From the NCBI GenBank assembly GCA_964035545.1, contig OZ037769.1, positions 8,428,429-8,490,428 of the forward strand: a stretch of DNA of 62,000 nt. The letters are read 5' to 3'. The notes under the pieces are model-generated. The model saw only the letters and a program-made list of their open reading frames with translations, made no database searches and was not told the DNA's origin. This DNA is from Bugula neritina. Lineage: Eukaryota > Bryozoa > Gymnolaemata > Cheilostomatida > Bugulidae. This document shows, piece after piece, positions 9,906 through 31,972 of this stretch. Position 1 is the stretch's first letter. Every line of letters begins with the position of its first letter. A program made the translations under genes and the position numbers.

Positions 9906-10369
9906 ACGTACAACTTATTCATACGACATATTATATTAGTTTATATTTTTATATGCTACGCATAAACTCGTACATATAGTGTTCTATGCAGTTTAAGATC
10001 ATTTAATCAGTTCCTGACCTTTTGCCAGCTGCATTAACTTCTATATAAAATATTTCACTGAGAGCTCAAACAAGTTGATTGTCACAACAACAAGAAAATA
10101 TGAGAAAAAATTTGCAGCCAAGTATTTTACCATAATTATATGGGTTGAACTGATATACCATAATATTTTCCACAGATGTCAGTTTGCTCCTGCAGTACCC
10201 AAAACCACAAAGAAGCTTTGAAGTTCATTTCTTTCAAGTTCTGGCAAGAAAGAATATTTTTAATTTTTTTCTGGAACTGCTAATCTGTTTACTTATGCCA
10301 ACATATTAGTTTCAGAAAAAATGAAACTCGTACTAGCAATAGTCTTTACACAAACCTTAAATTTCTACT

Positions 10370-10720
10370 GATTTCATGTGCTTGTTCTATATATCATGGA
10401 GACTACACCTGGCCCTCTTGGGAGGAGACGACTACATAATGCAAATGCCCATGGAGGGATTTGTGATAAAGGTCTATTAAACCTGCTAGCACATTGTTGA
10501 GTGAAAGGAGATGTAACAGAATCTTCAGTTCTAAAAGGAGTAGGAATTGATGTTGTGCTTGGGGCAGACAGTATTAGCGAGTGTGTCATTTAGTTACATT
10601 CATACACACTCAAATACTCTAGCTTTTAGCTATTTTTCGCAATTTAGGTCCTATTGTAATGTATATAGATTTTTGCTTTAAAATATTGAACTGTTAACAA
10701 ATACAACTAAATAATTACGC
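10370..10720 (+). pseudogene. End of unclassified repeat relic joined to foldback arm
   Basis: 10,470-10,585 matches 3,490-3,590 and 30,230-30,320 (GTGAGTGAAAGGAGAT-like sequence). From ~10,582 the foldback terminus TGTCATTTAGTTA follows. It has the same arrangement as at 3,578 and 30,325. Confidence 0.45.
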
Positions 10721-10789
10721 TTTATCCAGTTTTTCATTGTTTTCTATGATTTTTTCCAAATTCATCAGAACATTGGAATATATGGACCG

Positions 10790-11079
<290 letters not shown>

Positions 11080-11178
11080 ATAAAATGAGTGTTTATAAAA
11101 CGTTACTAGAGTGCTCTATAGAAATAAATCTAGAGCATAAACATTAGAAGAAGTAAAGTGAGATTTGATAAATATAAT

Positions 11179-11239
11179 GGCATTTATTACTAGTAGTTTC
11201 GTACACAAGAACGATGTGCACTCGTCAGATAAATTAGCC
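11179..11239 (-). ncRNA. Type I hammerhead ribozyme, intact core (minus copy)
   Basis: Exact reverse complement of 11,250-11,310: core CTGACGA and GAA, stem II GTGCAC/GTGTAC, 3-bp stem III, GTA cleavage triplet, and stem I closed by ATTTAT/ATAAAT and GGC/GCC. Confidence 0.88.
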
Positions 11240-11249
11240 ACTATATAGT

Positions 11250-11310
11250 GGCTAATTTATCTGACGAGTGCACATCGTTCTTGTGTACGAAACTACTAGT
11301 AATAAATGCC
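11250..11310 (+). ncRNA. Type I hammerhead ribozyme, intact core (plus copy)
   Basis: Stem I 5' strand GGC-TA-ATTTAT (11,250-11,260); CTGACGA (11,261-11,267); stem II GTGCAC/GTGTAC (11,268-11,273 and 11,283-11,288) with a 9-nt loop; GAA (11,289-11,291); stem III ACT/AGT with a 3-nt loop; cleavage expected after A11,301 of GTA; stem I 3' strand ATAAAT-GCC (11,302-11,310). All invariant core bases are present. The short stem III is typical of hammerheads in Penelope-like elements, which may work better as dimers. Confidence 0.9.
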
Positions 11311-11339
11311 ATTATATTAATCAAATCTCATTTTACTTC

Positions 11340-11507
<168 letters not shown>

Positions 11508-11509
11508 AA

Positions 11510-11557
11510 TCTGTAGACAGCAGCTGTTTCGGGATTTGTCCCCTCATCAGCACAGAA
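11510..11557 (-). ncRNA. Type I hammerhead ribozyme, second sequence class
   Basis: Minus strand: stem I TCTGTG (11,556-11,551) pairs with TACAGA (11,515-11,510); core CTGATGA (11,550-11,544); stem II GGGG/TCCC with an ACAAA loop; GAA; stem III ACAG/CTGT with a CTG loop; cleavage after the C of GTC (11,516). Every conserved position is met. Apart from the core it shares no sequence with the 61-nt class. A GAGCACTCTAG motif upstream (minus, ~11,651-11,641) also occurs in the Penelope tail, suggesting a related but distinct element. Confidence 0.85.
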
Positions 11558-11650
11558 CAGGGTACCATGGCCCACACCTTCGCAATAGTAAAACTTATAG
11601 TTCTACTAAAGCATATTTCAAAGGTGTGTAAACTCAAGCCAGCTAGAGTG

Positions 11651-11808
<158 letters not shown>

Positions 11809-11811
11809 AGC

Positions 11812-12230
11812 ACACAGACTTGCTTCACTTCATTGTCAACCCTTAATGGTTCTGATAGTTCTCCATTCATGCTGACTGATGCAATCATTCAATGGTGTAG
11901 AGCCGACACTTGCAAGATTGGTGAAATGGGCATGACAATCAAGTTTCTTAAGAAAACTCTGCAAAGCATTCCTGTTCAAAGTGTTTAAAGTATTGGTGAA
12001 ACCCACACCACCATATACAATGTCATATTCTGCTCAACAAACTAATCTTAAATCTGATTTAGGAAGAATATCATATCTACAGTGCATTGGCTTGCATGAA
12101 ATCCACATTGTGCTTCTGGGAATAGGTATTTTGCATAAAAGTATTTCACCATATATTGGTTGAACTGATATACCATAATATTTTCTACAGATATACCAAT
12201 CAGCTTTCTTAAACAAAGTTATAAGCTTTG
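11812..12230 (-). pseudogene. LINE reverse transcriptase fragment
   Basis: Minus strand, across frameshifts: a PEAQCGFHASQCTVDMIF-like motif near 12,120-12,070, VEQNMTLYM near 12,040, and further on [20 protein letters not shown] (11,865-11,815), the RT segment that leads to the catalytic box in Jockey/CR1-type non-LTR elements. The catalytic box itself is lost where the TA array begins. Several stops; non-functional. Confidence 0.75.
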
Positions 12231-13129
12231 CATCTTTTCATTCTACACTACCAAGAGTTAACAATGATCTCATGAAAATGCTGCACATATTAATAAGTGT
12301 TCATTGGATTTCAACATTACATTTGATTTCTGCTTATTACAGCAAATTGCTGTATGTGATGCTGACTCAATAAAAATATCCCAAAAAACTCATAAAGTGA
12401 AATCAGCTGGCCCTCTGCCACCTCTACAAAGAAAGAGTTACACTACTACACACATATATCTTGTTCCAGTATGAAGCTCAACACAAAACAACTAAGCTGC
12501 TTTTTACTCAGAAATATTGATAAATAGAGTTAATGTAGAAAAATATAAAAAACTAGTTCACTCTTAAAATTCTGAGTCGCCACACATATCTTCAATTTAG
12601 CAGGTTTCATTTACTTTTACAATGAAGTTAAGATTGATATACTTTGTACTTATATAATAAATATATAAATAAAGAATATAATGTAATTATTTTGATAGCC
12701 GCTAAAAAAGAAAATTTTAAACACGAATTTTAAAAGATTAATATTAGTTTTATTAAAATATGAATTTTTTTGTTGCTTTTTATTATTTACAATATTAAGA
12801 TCTATAATATTATCATGATTACTATTTAAAGGTATATTCTATCACATGTTCAGAAAACATGGTTTTGAAGCACAAATGACTCATACATTAAAAACATACA
12901 AATATAATAGAAACCATGATACATGATAGTATGAAGTAATCACGCTTGTCATTAGTTACATAACAAAAGCACTGTTTTGGAACAACTGAACTTGATATTA
13001 CATAAAATTGAGCACATAATTATTACACGGCAACAACACTGCAATGTGATATATGTGATTAAGCACAATATTTTATGAATATATTATGTTATAGTTAGAT
13101 AGTCATAGTAACAGGAGACTGGCTGTGAC
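12231..13129. other. Intergenic, no gene seen; 12,550 onward belongs to the A/B duplication
   Basis: AT-rich with no supported ORF. From ~12,550 it aligns with 35,230-35,850: the two share TTTTGATAGCC, ACATGATAG.ATGAAGTAATCA and the run-up to the ACAT repeats. This is the downstream limit of the duplicated block. Confidence 0.6.
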
Positions 13130-13362
13130 AAATACTCATGCATACATACTGGCATACATACATGAATACATACATATGTGAATGCCTATGTACTTACATA
13201 CACACATACATACATACATTCATACACTCATACATACACACATCAAAACATGTATACATGCATGAATCAATACATATATACATACATACATACCTACATC
13301 AATACATACATATGAACTGCACATACATACATCTACCTACATACGCACATACACATACATAT

Positions 13363-13396
<34 letters not shown>

Positions 13397-13495
13397 TCAC
13401 ACACACAGGCATACGCATATACACACATACATGCATAAATATTATGTATGTCAATGCACACATGCATGCATATACACATAATAGCATGTTTTAGG
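13130..13495. repeat. (ACAT)n-rich tetranucleotide repeat with an AC tract
   Basis: Imperfect ATACATACATAC repeats with a short (AC)n near 13,363-13,390. The equivalent position downstream of gene B (35,850-36,085) has the same repeat, so it predates the duplication. Confidence 0.9.
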
Positions 13496-13512
13496 CATAC
13501 ATAGCATGCATA

Positions 13513-14024
13513 GGCATAATAGCATGTTTTATATACTGAAGCAAATCTTTGCTATGAAAAATCACTGCAGTAACAAAAAATAAAGCTTTGTTTTGTTCAA
13601 TTAGACAAATTTTTAAATTAAAACAAAGACACTTCTCTGAGTAGCTTATCTACTTTATGTACATGCAAAGGAATTTCCATATAACAATTTTTCTAACGCA
13701 ATAGGTATGATATAGAAATATGTTACATTTTCACATAGCATGCATACTTGTTTGTATTTATTAATGTATACATTAATAAATACAAACAAGTATGCATGCT
13801 ATGTGAAAATGTAACATATTTCTATATCATACCTATTGCGTTAGAAAAATTGTTATATGGAAATTCCTTTGCATGTACATAAAATAGATAAGCTACTCAG
13901 AGAAGTGTCTTTGTTTTAATTTAAAAATTTGTCTAATTGAACAAAACAAAGCTTTATTTTTTGTTACTGCAGTGATTTTTCATAGCAAAGATTTGCTTCA
14001 GTATATAAAACATGCTATTATGCC
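13513..14024. repeat. 512-bp near-perfect palindrome in the gene A 3' flank
   Basis: Two 256-bp arms meet at AATGTATACATT (centre 13,768/13,769) with no spacer; I noticed one mismatch (around 13,660 against 13,880). The right arm aligns with the single-copy 3' flank of gene B (~36,200-36,360), so the left arm is a later inverted duplicate. Confidence 0.93.
13953..13958 (-). promoter_or_regulatory. Polyadenylation signal AATAAA of gene A
   Basis: 134 nt beyond the gene A stop codon. The gene B counterpart is at 36,269-36,274 in matching context. An inverted second copy exists in the left palindrome arm (~13,579-13,584, plus strand). Confidence 0.6.
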
Positions 14025-14091
14025 CTATTTCTCAGCATGTACATAATTTTACAAATAATATCATAATATAAACTGAGTAAGATGCAACTAC

Positions 14092-24450
<10,359 letters not shown>

Positions 24451-24451
24451 T

Positions 24452-26660
24452 CTAAAATTAGTCAGATGTTGAGATATGTTTTTGATATTGCAAAGTTTGC
24501 ATATCTTATATTTACAATTGCTTACACTAAAATATGTATATACTGGTTTGATCACATTCCATAAACATTCTGACATAGTTAGGGTTTTGAACAAATTTGT
24601 ATAGATTTTAATGTAACTCAATTTATTTTCAGGAATATTTGTAAAAACATGTAATATGCACTTGGGAATAACTTCATTCACTTTGTTATGCTTGATTTGT
24701 TCATTGAAATTTTTTGTTTAAAGAGTATTGGTTTTGGAATATATGAGAGTGAATTAATATTAAAATAATTTAGTTTGTCGTAATGTGATATTCATATCAT
24801 AAAAAACAATGTTCTAATCATATTTCAAACTATATAGTTGCCATTATATATAAATTATTGAATAATTATTGCAGTATGCAGGTTTGAGCTTTCATGACAA
24901 TGTAATAATATACTCAAACTCTTTTAATTTATTTTATAGTAATTCTCTGCGTTGTGGTCTACTCAATATTTAATTGCATAATATATTAAAAAAACCTTCA
25001 TTCAAAAAACCTTTGAACTTTTACGAATGTTTAATAAACAGGATACAAGATATAAAAAGAAAAAAAACTTTTTACTTTAAACTTTCTATGGTATACCAGG
25101 ATTGTGAAGAAATAATTTGTTTAATGCGTCTGTTGTGTATTTCTATAATAAATAAATAATATACACAAACCAATTGCAAATAAGTTATTATTTAACACAA
25201 TATTGAATAATAACAAAACTTAAACAAACAGTTTTAAAAGCATTTTATAGGTAATAAAATCATAAAGAATTACCTGAGTTGAAGCAGAACATAAGAGATT
25301 AGACAACAGCTGGTTAATGTGTGGACCAACTGCAAGCTCCTTCAACAAGAAACTGCAACTTGAATATTGATTTCTAATTGCTCTCATAATTTTGATATTT
25401 ATTGATTGTTTGCATATGTTTAAATTACTTCTCATGCAGTATAATATTGAAAAAATATATCATTTATATATACATGTTTCATTCTTCTGTATTATCACAA
25501 AATGCATGTAAGCAAAGTCTTGTCTGTATATATTATTATATCATTATGCTATATATTGGATGTTTTTACTTTAATGATTTGCTGCTTTATACCTTAATGA
25601 CTGTATTTAGTGATTTTAAAGCATTTTTAATAACTATAGCCATTAATATTGTAATCATTACAAAACATCAACTTTTTTCTCACTTAATATAGAATTGTCT
25701 CTCACAAGCTGTCCAATGTTTGCTAAATTGTAGAGTTCTAACTTAATTAATAAATAATCTGTTTTACTATTTCTTATAATAAACTGGAAATCATATGCAC
25801 TATCTGTATCAGGCTCTCAGTGTTTTTTTTGGCCAAACTCAGTAATTTATAAGTTACATTATATATGTTGTCCGATTCCTGAAATTGTACTCATAATAAT
25901 TGTAGGTAATGTTCTATTGTAATTATTTTAACTGTAATTATTTTAAATAAACTTCAATTTTCCTCCAATAACTGAATAGTTAATGCAAAAACATATATAT
26001 AAAACAATTATTTCTATCTGATGAGCTGCCCAATAAAATGAAATGCATAGATGTATGTAGTGTGTTTATTCATTTCCTATAAAAAAATTAATTTTACAGA
26101 AAGTGTTTGCCTAAATAAGAATAAGAGAGAAAATTTTAAAACTTGCATTGATCATTTAATATTTGCATTTTGATTATGCAAAACAGCTAGTGCTGCGAGA
26201 CTTAAATATTTAAATTTCCAAGAGAAAATGTATGAGGAGGACCACATTCCGTTTTATAAAGAAAAAAAATCAATAAGTATGATATTATGCTATTAAACTC
26301 TGGTGACATCTGACAGTTTATAGAGATCATATTTAACACCCACACTTTACAAATATTCGTTATAATATCAAATTTCTCTTTGAAAAACTAATACAAGCCG
26401 TTCGTTTAGATTAAATACCACAAATAAAAATTCTATGTAAAATGATACTATAAGCTTTTCTTCAAACTAATGTGAAGTAGTAATATATACAAGTATAAAT
26501 GTATATTATGCTGATTTTACAGTATAACTCTTAAACAGCAAGTTATGATGTACATGTACAATATGCACAATATTTAGTCCTATGGTGTCTGACTATAAGT
26601 TTATATGGTTTCAGGAATTGTACCTAGCTGTAAGTTGACATCAGAAGTTATAAATAATAG
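24452..26660. other. Upstream region of gene A, no further gene recognised
   Basis: AT-rich, with no coding region I can support. 25,273-~25,435 may hold the untranslated first exon of gene A (minus), ending CTCAG|GTAATT. No TATA box stands out because the whole region is TA-rich. Confidence 0.35.
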
Positions 26661-27091
26661 TATATGGGTCATTTTACTTAATTTAGTACACACCGGAAGT
26701 TTCCAGTTTTTAGCTATTTTTCACAATTTAGCTGCTAATGAACATGGGTTTTTGCCCAAAACTAGTTAAATGTCAATCAACACACATAAATAATCGAGGT
26801 TCTTCCTAATTTTGATTGATTTTCCATGTTTTTTCCTAATTATTTAGCTACTTTTGATTGCAGACCGTTATGGTTTTTTCGTAACGGTCTGCAATCAAAA
26901 GTAGCTGAATAATTAGGAAAAAACATGGAAAATCAATCAAAATTAAAAAGAACCTCGATTATTTATGTGTGTTTATTGACATTTAACTAGTTTTGGGCAA
27001 AAACCCATGTTCATTAGCAGCTAAATTGTGAAAAATAGCTAAAAACTGGAAACTTCCGGTGTGTACTAAATTAAGTAAAATGACCCATATA
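26661..27091. mobile_element. Complete foldback (palindromic) MITE
   Basis: 431 bp, almost fully palindromic. It starts TATATGGGTCATTTTACTTA and ends with the inverted sequence; the apex hairpin GCAGACCGTTA/TAACGGTCTGC lies around 26,876. No coding capacity. Single arms of the family lie at 3,578, 9,771, 10,582, 28,930, 30,325 and 33,490. Confidence 0.9.
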
Positions 27092-28929
27092 TATAATGCT
27101 TACTCTCCACATAATCAGGACATAGTAATGAAAGGTGAAAGCTAGTATATCTAAACAATAGACATACACCTATAATCTATTGGAAACGTTATATTTGTAA
27201 AGCACTCATTCGTATTCTAAATAGTTAGAAAAAAATAATAGAACAAAAGAAAAAATAATATAAGTAAACTTGAATTACATGCATGTACTATATACATACT
27301 ATTCAATTTTTTTTATAACAAAAACGTTCACACATCACAAGTGTGCTAAATGGTTTATGTATCCACTTGTCACATGTTGCATTATTGTTTTTTGCAGGCA
27401 TTTTCATTTGTAATTTTTAATTCAATTTGAACATGCTTACTTTCAATTAATAATATATAGCTGCTTGCAGCAATGCTTTTTTGTTTTGGTCTTCCTACAT
27501 TTTATTTGCAAACTATAGAATTTTTTTACACAACAGTTTACTCTTATAACCACATCAAACAAAACTTTTTTTCTCTTTAAATTCAAATTCTCATTACTTA
27601 AAGTATAATTAATAATATAACCTATGTTTTTGTATGATATGATGAAAAATTCACCCAAGTACAAATACTCATAAATTGACATATACATGCTATACTACAG
27701 TAGGTAAAGCATTCATGGAAATTGCTATAGAGAATGATAAAAAATTTATCCAGCATTAAACAAACTTTATATAAAATAAAAAAGAACGAAAAAAAAAGAT
27801 TTTTGTTATATTTTATAACTTTTCTCCAATTTCAGAGGTTTTATTATTTCACCAGAATAATTATGTTGTAATTTAGTTATGGTATTAGTATATTATATCT
27901 ACATATTTCATTCTTTTTGTGAATGCAATTAATTCAAGTTACAAAGTTAAAGATTGTGTTCGACATTGAAATGAACACATGAGCTAATTAAAAGCTTTAC
28001 CCTAATTGGTTTACTTGAGGTAGCTAAAATACACTACTTAAATATAGATGAAAAACACACTCTTGTATACAAATGAACAATGTCTATGAGTACAGGTGTG
28101 ACATGAATGAGGAAAAATGGTGCATATTTTCTGAGCTTGATAGTTCTAAAGATGCCACAACAAATCTCCACAAAAAATACTGTAAGTAATCAATTGCTCA
28201 GTAATAGCACAAAGTATACCATGCAATCACTGCAATTACTGAGAATTTTCACTCATCCTCATTTCACGCAATTGATTGATATAAGTTTTTTGTTAATTTC
28301 ATTACTTCAAAAATGTTTAAGCAAATATATTTAATGATTGATACTAGTAAGTTTAAGAAACAGTGCTGCATGTACATCTTTGTTCACCTTTTGGAGTTAT
28401 TCTTTCATGACATGACTATAAATGACACTTTCAGCGTTAACAATTTAATTAAGTTTTAGAGCCAATATTTTAATTGATTTTATTTATTTCGTTTTATTTT
28501 AATGACAATTAGTATTTTCCAGTACTGCTCTAATTTATATCACTGTTTTTAATATAATAAAATAAGCTTTACACGTGAAAAAAATAGCTAGATCTTCATG
28601 GTGAATAGATACTGTACGAGTCTTTTACTTCATGTAATACACATCAGCAAATTATGACCTAACATTAAAGTTTGCTCAAAATTTATTGAAATTTGCCATT
28701 CGTGGTATTTTTATGTGCTGGTTCTAATTACGCATAAGTACAAAGGCTGGAAAAGGATTTTCCAACACTGCAAGTGCACGAAATTGTCTTATAAGCACTA
28801 AATATTATATATGTGCGATCGTCACAAAAAGCTGTGAAGGTTCACAAATCTAAATTAGCTAATCAAAAAGGAAAATTATAGAGAACTTAGCAAATTTAAA
28901 AATAACCTTTTTTATTTAGTTGTGTTTAA
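27092..28929. other. Noncoding; member of a duplicated block with 32,030-33,480
   Basis: 27,430-28,900 and 32,050-33,400 align in the same order (for example AGGTGTGA.ATGAATGAG at 28,095 and 32,710). No conserved reading frame across both copies. Confidence 0.5.
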
Positions 28930-29045
28930 TAATGATATGCTATTAGTTGTGGATGAAAACCCATATACATTAGCAGCAAATTAGAATAAATAGCTAAAAA
29001 ACTGGAGATTTCATGTGTGTACTAAATTAAGTAGAATGACCCATA
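28930..29045. mobile_element. Foldback-family arm
   Basis: ACATTAGCAGCAAATTAG... ending at the outer terminus AGAATGACCCATATA. Confidence 0.65.
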
Positions 29046-29049
29046 TAAG

Positions 29050-29292
29050 CTAAGTAGAAGCAAGTATATTCATAAAATACTAGGGCTTGCTGCGATAAGT
29101 TTGAGTCTCCACCAAATTCATTATTTATATGGAATAAAGCTCACGTATGATTATAATAGCCATTCCTGTGGGAAAACCTTAATAGAAAGGGTTTTGTTAA
29201 TTATAATTGGATGCTCTACCTAGCATCACCAATTGTCTTTGTCTGGTTTGAACCCTTGAATTTGTGTTTACTAAGCAAAAGATCTTACCCAT
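29050..29292 (-). mobile_element. tRNA-derived SINE-like repeat, copy 2
   Basis: Minus strand: box-A-like ATGGGTAAGATC near 29,290 and box B GGGTTCAAACCAG near 29,250, the best box B of the three copies. The body matches 815-960. Confidence 0.55.
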
Positions 29293-30320
29293 ATTCAGAG
29301 AAAATTAGAGCAGCACGCTGTCTTCTTAATATACGACAGGTATTTTTTTTAAACATTAGTTGCCATGGAGTTACATAATTCATATTAACAGAACAGACAA
29401 AGCGCCTATAATGAACAATTGGCTGCCCCCCCCCATGGTCTTTCAGAGTGTGATACATTGAGAAAAATGTACAGAATTAGAAAGAAAGCTATACTAAAGT
29501 TTCTGGAAAAAGGAAAGTATAATTTGAGAACGCTTGGTAACATTAGTGCTTCTTCTCAGGCTTACTCTTTGCAAGCTACCAAGTTTATGCTAAGTTGCTA
29601 TGGTTATGCAAAATGCTTTTTCATGGCAGCTGCAAGACAAAATGCTTGGAAGACACCGGTCAGCAATGCCATTTGCAGCGTGTGGGTAACTTACGTACTT
29701 TGCCTTCCATATAAATATGAAGCTTTTCAATGGAAGAATACCAACAAGGCAAAAAACCTCTGTCTTAAGTTGCGTTTATACCTCTGCTGAAAAAAGTACC
29801 GAGTTTAGGTTAATAACGCTTTTCCGGGTACCCCTTTATAGTCAAACTTAAACTCGTTGAAATCATATTGATGCGGTTGCTCACTTTCTGAAATTGAAAT
29901 TTGACTCGCATAATAGCTATTTGATGCCCTTTGTAAACGTCGTGAATTAGTGAAGCGGAAAGCATAAAAGCGATAATTGAGAAGGCGTAGGCTATATAAT
30001 TATAACCTTATGAGTACGTTGTCTAATCGCCAAAGTAATAACTAAATAACGATGTTTACAAGGAGTTATTACTCCTATTCTAAAATTGGCCGATTAAGTT
30101 ATCACAGTACAAAAATTTCAACGGGTGGCTTTTACAATGCAATGCAACTCGGAGAAATTTCAACCCGGCCAAATTGAAATTTTGACCGAAAATCGTGAAG
30201 GTATAAACGCAACTTCAAACCCACTACAACATTGGTGAGTGAAAGGAGATTTAGCAAAATATCTTGTCTTAAAAAAGAGTAGAAAATGACGTCATGCTTG
30301 CGCCAGACATTATTATATAG
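29293..30320 (+). pseudogene. Unclassified repeat-encoded relic, copy 2, split by a MITE
   Basis: Longest open copy of the family (open 29,419-29,790). The coding relic continues at 30,218-30,320 after the MITE, matching the undisturbed order at 3,470-3,590. Contains SECDTLRKMYRIRKKAILKF and a SYSL..ATKFMLSCYGYA stretch. Family not recognised. Confidence 0.4.
29769..30213. mobile_element. MITE with 14-bp TIRs and TTAA-like target site
   Basis: TIRs GTTGCGTTTATACC and GGTATAAACGCAAC are exact inverses. Flanks are TTAA (29,765-29,768) and TTCA (30,214-30,217), which suggests a TTAA target duplication as in piggyBac-type MITEs. No ORF. It splits the relic described above. Confidence 0.85.
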
Positions 30321-30324
30321 CAAG

Positions 30325-30480
30325 TGTGTCATTTTAGTTAATTTGGTACACACTCAATAACTCTAGCTTTTGGCTATTTTTCAAAATTTAGCTCTTATTG
30401 GATATATAGGTTTTTGCTTTAAACTATTACAATTTTAACAAATACAATTGAACTATTGCGGTTGATTAAACTTTTCATGC
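30325..30480. mobile_element. Foldback-family arm
   Basis: Starts TGTCATTTTAGTTAATTTGG, same as 3,578. The next segment (~30,481-30,870) has no recognisable gene. Confidence 0.6.
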
Positions 30481-30879
30481 ATTTTAATGTTTTTTTTCCA
30501 AATTCATAAAAACATTAAAATATATGGACCGTTATGGTACAAAAACATATATTGAGTTCATATGACAATGGCGTCCCACTTGAATATTGCCGGACCTCCT
30601 TCTAGTATGTTTTGCATAGTCAAATTCACTACCTTTGATTACCCCACTTAGTAAGTTTTCATAAACGTTGAGCAAAAATTTGTTTTTTGTCATAATTTGC
30701 TGATATGTACTAAATGAAGTAAAATGGCCTAAATTCATCAAATGCTCATGTGGAAACCAACAATCATACACAAGCAACGACATGTGGCTCTTCTAGTGCA
30801 TCTATCTCATGCAAAGAGTTCTGCGCTTGTGAAGCAGCAGCAGGAGTGTGTTGCAATAGGCTAACATTTCTAACAAATG

Positions 30880-31085
30880 CTAATGATTTAGAAGAATGAG
30901 AAAAGTGATGTCATCTGAACATAATCAACATTTTTTAGTATTTTTATGCTGACAGATATGGTCCATTTTTACTTTAACTGAGCAATCTGCTTCTGGATCC
31001 ATCCGTCGTTTGCTATTGACTGGCAATAGGCAGTGTTTTTCTTTATGTTACATCTGCCCAGCCAATTTCGCAAACTTTCTACTTT
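30880..31085. repeat. Interspersed repeat R3, copy 2 (partial)
   Basis: Matches 9,330-9,480 and 34,310-34,505, ending where the TA array starts. Confidence 0.6.
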
Positions 31086-31088
31086 TCC

Positions 31089-31333
<245 letters not shown>

Positions 31334-31389
31334 CCAGCCAATCAAACTCATTCACCCTCCACCTGAACTTAAGGTTATCATGATCAATA

Positions 31390-31972
31390 AAAAAATTGTT
31401 GTGCTTGCCTCAGACTTTACTTATCTGGAAAGCACTGCTTCCTGTACGGCAAAAATAGATAAAGAGCCATGGAGCAGACTAAGCAAAACAAGAGCGGTTT
31501 ACAGAAAGCTGTAACAAGGACTCTGAAATGACAGACTTTTATCCATCAAGACAAAGTGTAAAGTTTACTGAGCGGTGGTGCTCTCAAGTATGTTATATAG
31601 AGCAGAAACATGGACAATATTCAGGACACAAATGAAGAAGCTAAACGCTTTCATGATGAGGCAATTGAAAAACATAATGGCTGTAAAATGGTATGACAAA
31701 ATTAAAAATGAAGAAATATTAAGATGTGCCAATTTGCCAAGCATGGCTGAGATTTTTATAAAAAAAAACTTGAAATGGTTAGACCAAGTGCACAGGATCG
31801 AACATAGCCGACTCCCAAGGCAATTGCTCTATTCTCAGCTAAAAAACAGCCGACACACTAGAGGGCAACCTAGACTCAGACTTAAAGATATTGCCAAGAA
31901 GAATATGAAATGGAGATCAATCAACTTGAGTTCCTGGCAACAGAATTGCATGAAGGACTGCGACCAAATTTA
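31390..31972 (+). pseudogene. LINE ORF2 C-terminal fragment
   Basis: Plus strand: DFTYLESTASCTAKID near 31,415, then MLYRAETWTIFRTQMKKLNA from 31,590, RQLKNIM...KWYDKIKNEEIL, and a closing SRLPRQLLYSQL...RGQPRLRLKD. This is the post-catalytic part of the RT in Jockey/CR1-like non-LTR elements. 31,575-31,973 is open; upstream stops occur at ~31,515 and 31,569. 5'-truncated at the microsatellite, non-functional. Confidence 0.85.

Noticed and set aside
13138-13494. 118-codon frame rich in His/Thr/Tyr
   Set aside because: Lies in ACAT/AC simple repeats; not conserved at the paralogous site.
13130-13495. CRISPR-like or telomeric array
   Set aside because: Simple tetranucleotide repeats without unique spacers; not a known telomere motif.
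26016-26060. CTGATGAG...GAAAT, hammerhead-like
   Set aside because: A possible stem III exists but stem II cannot form.
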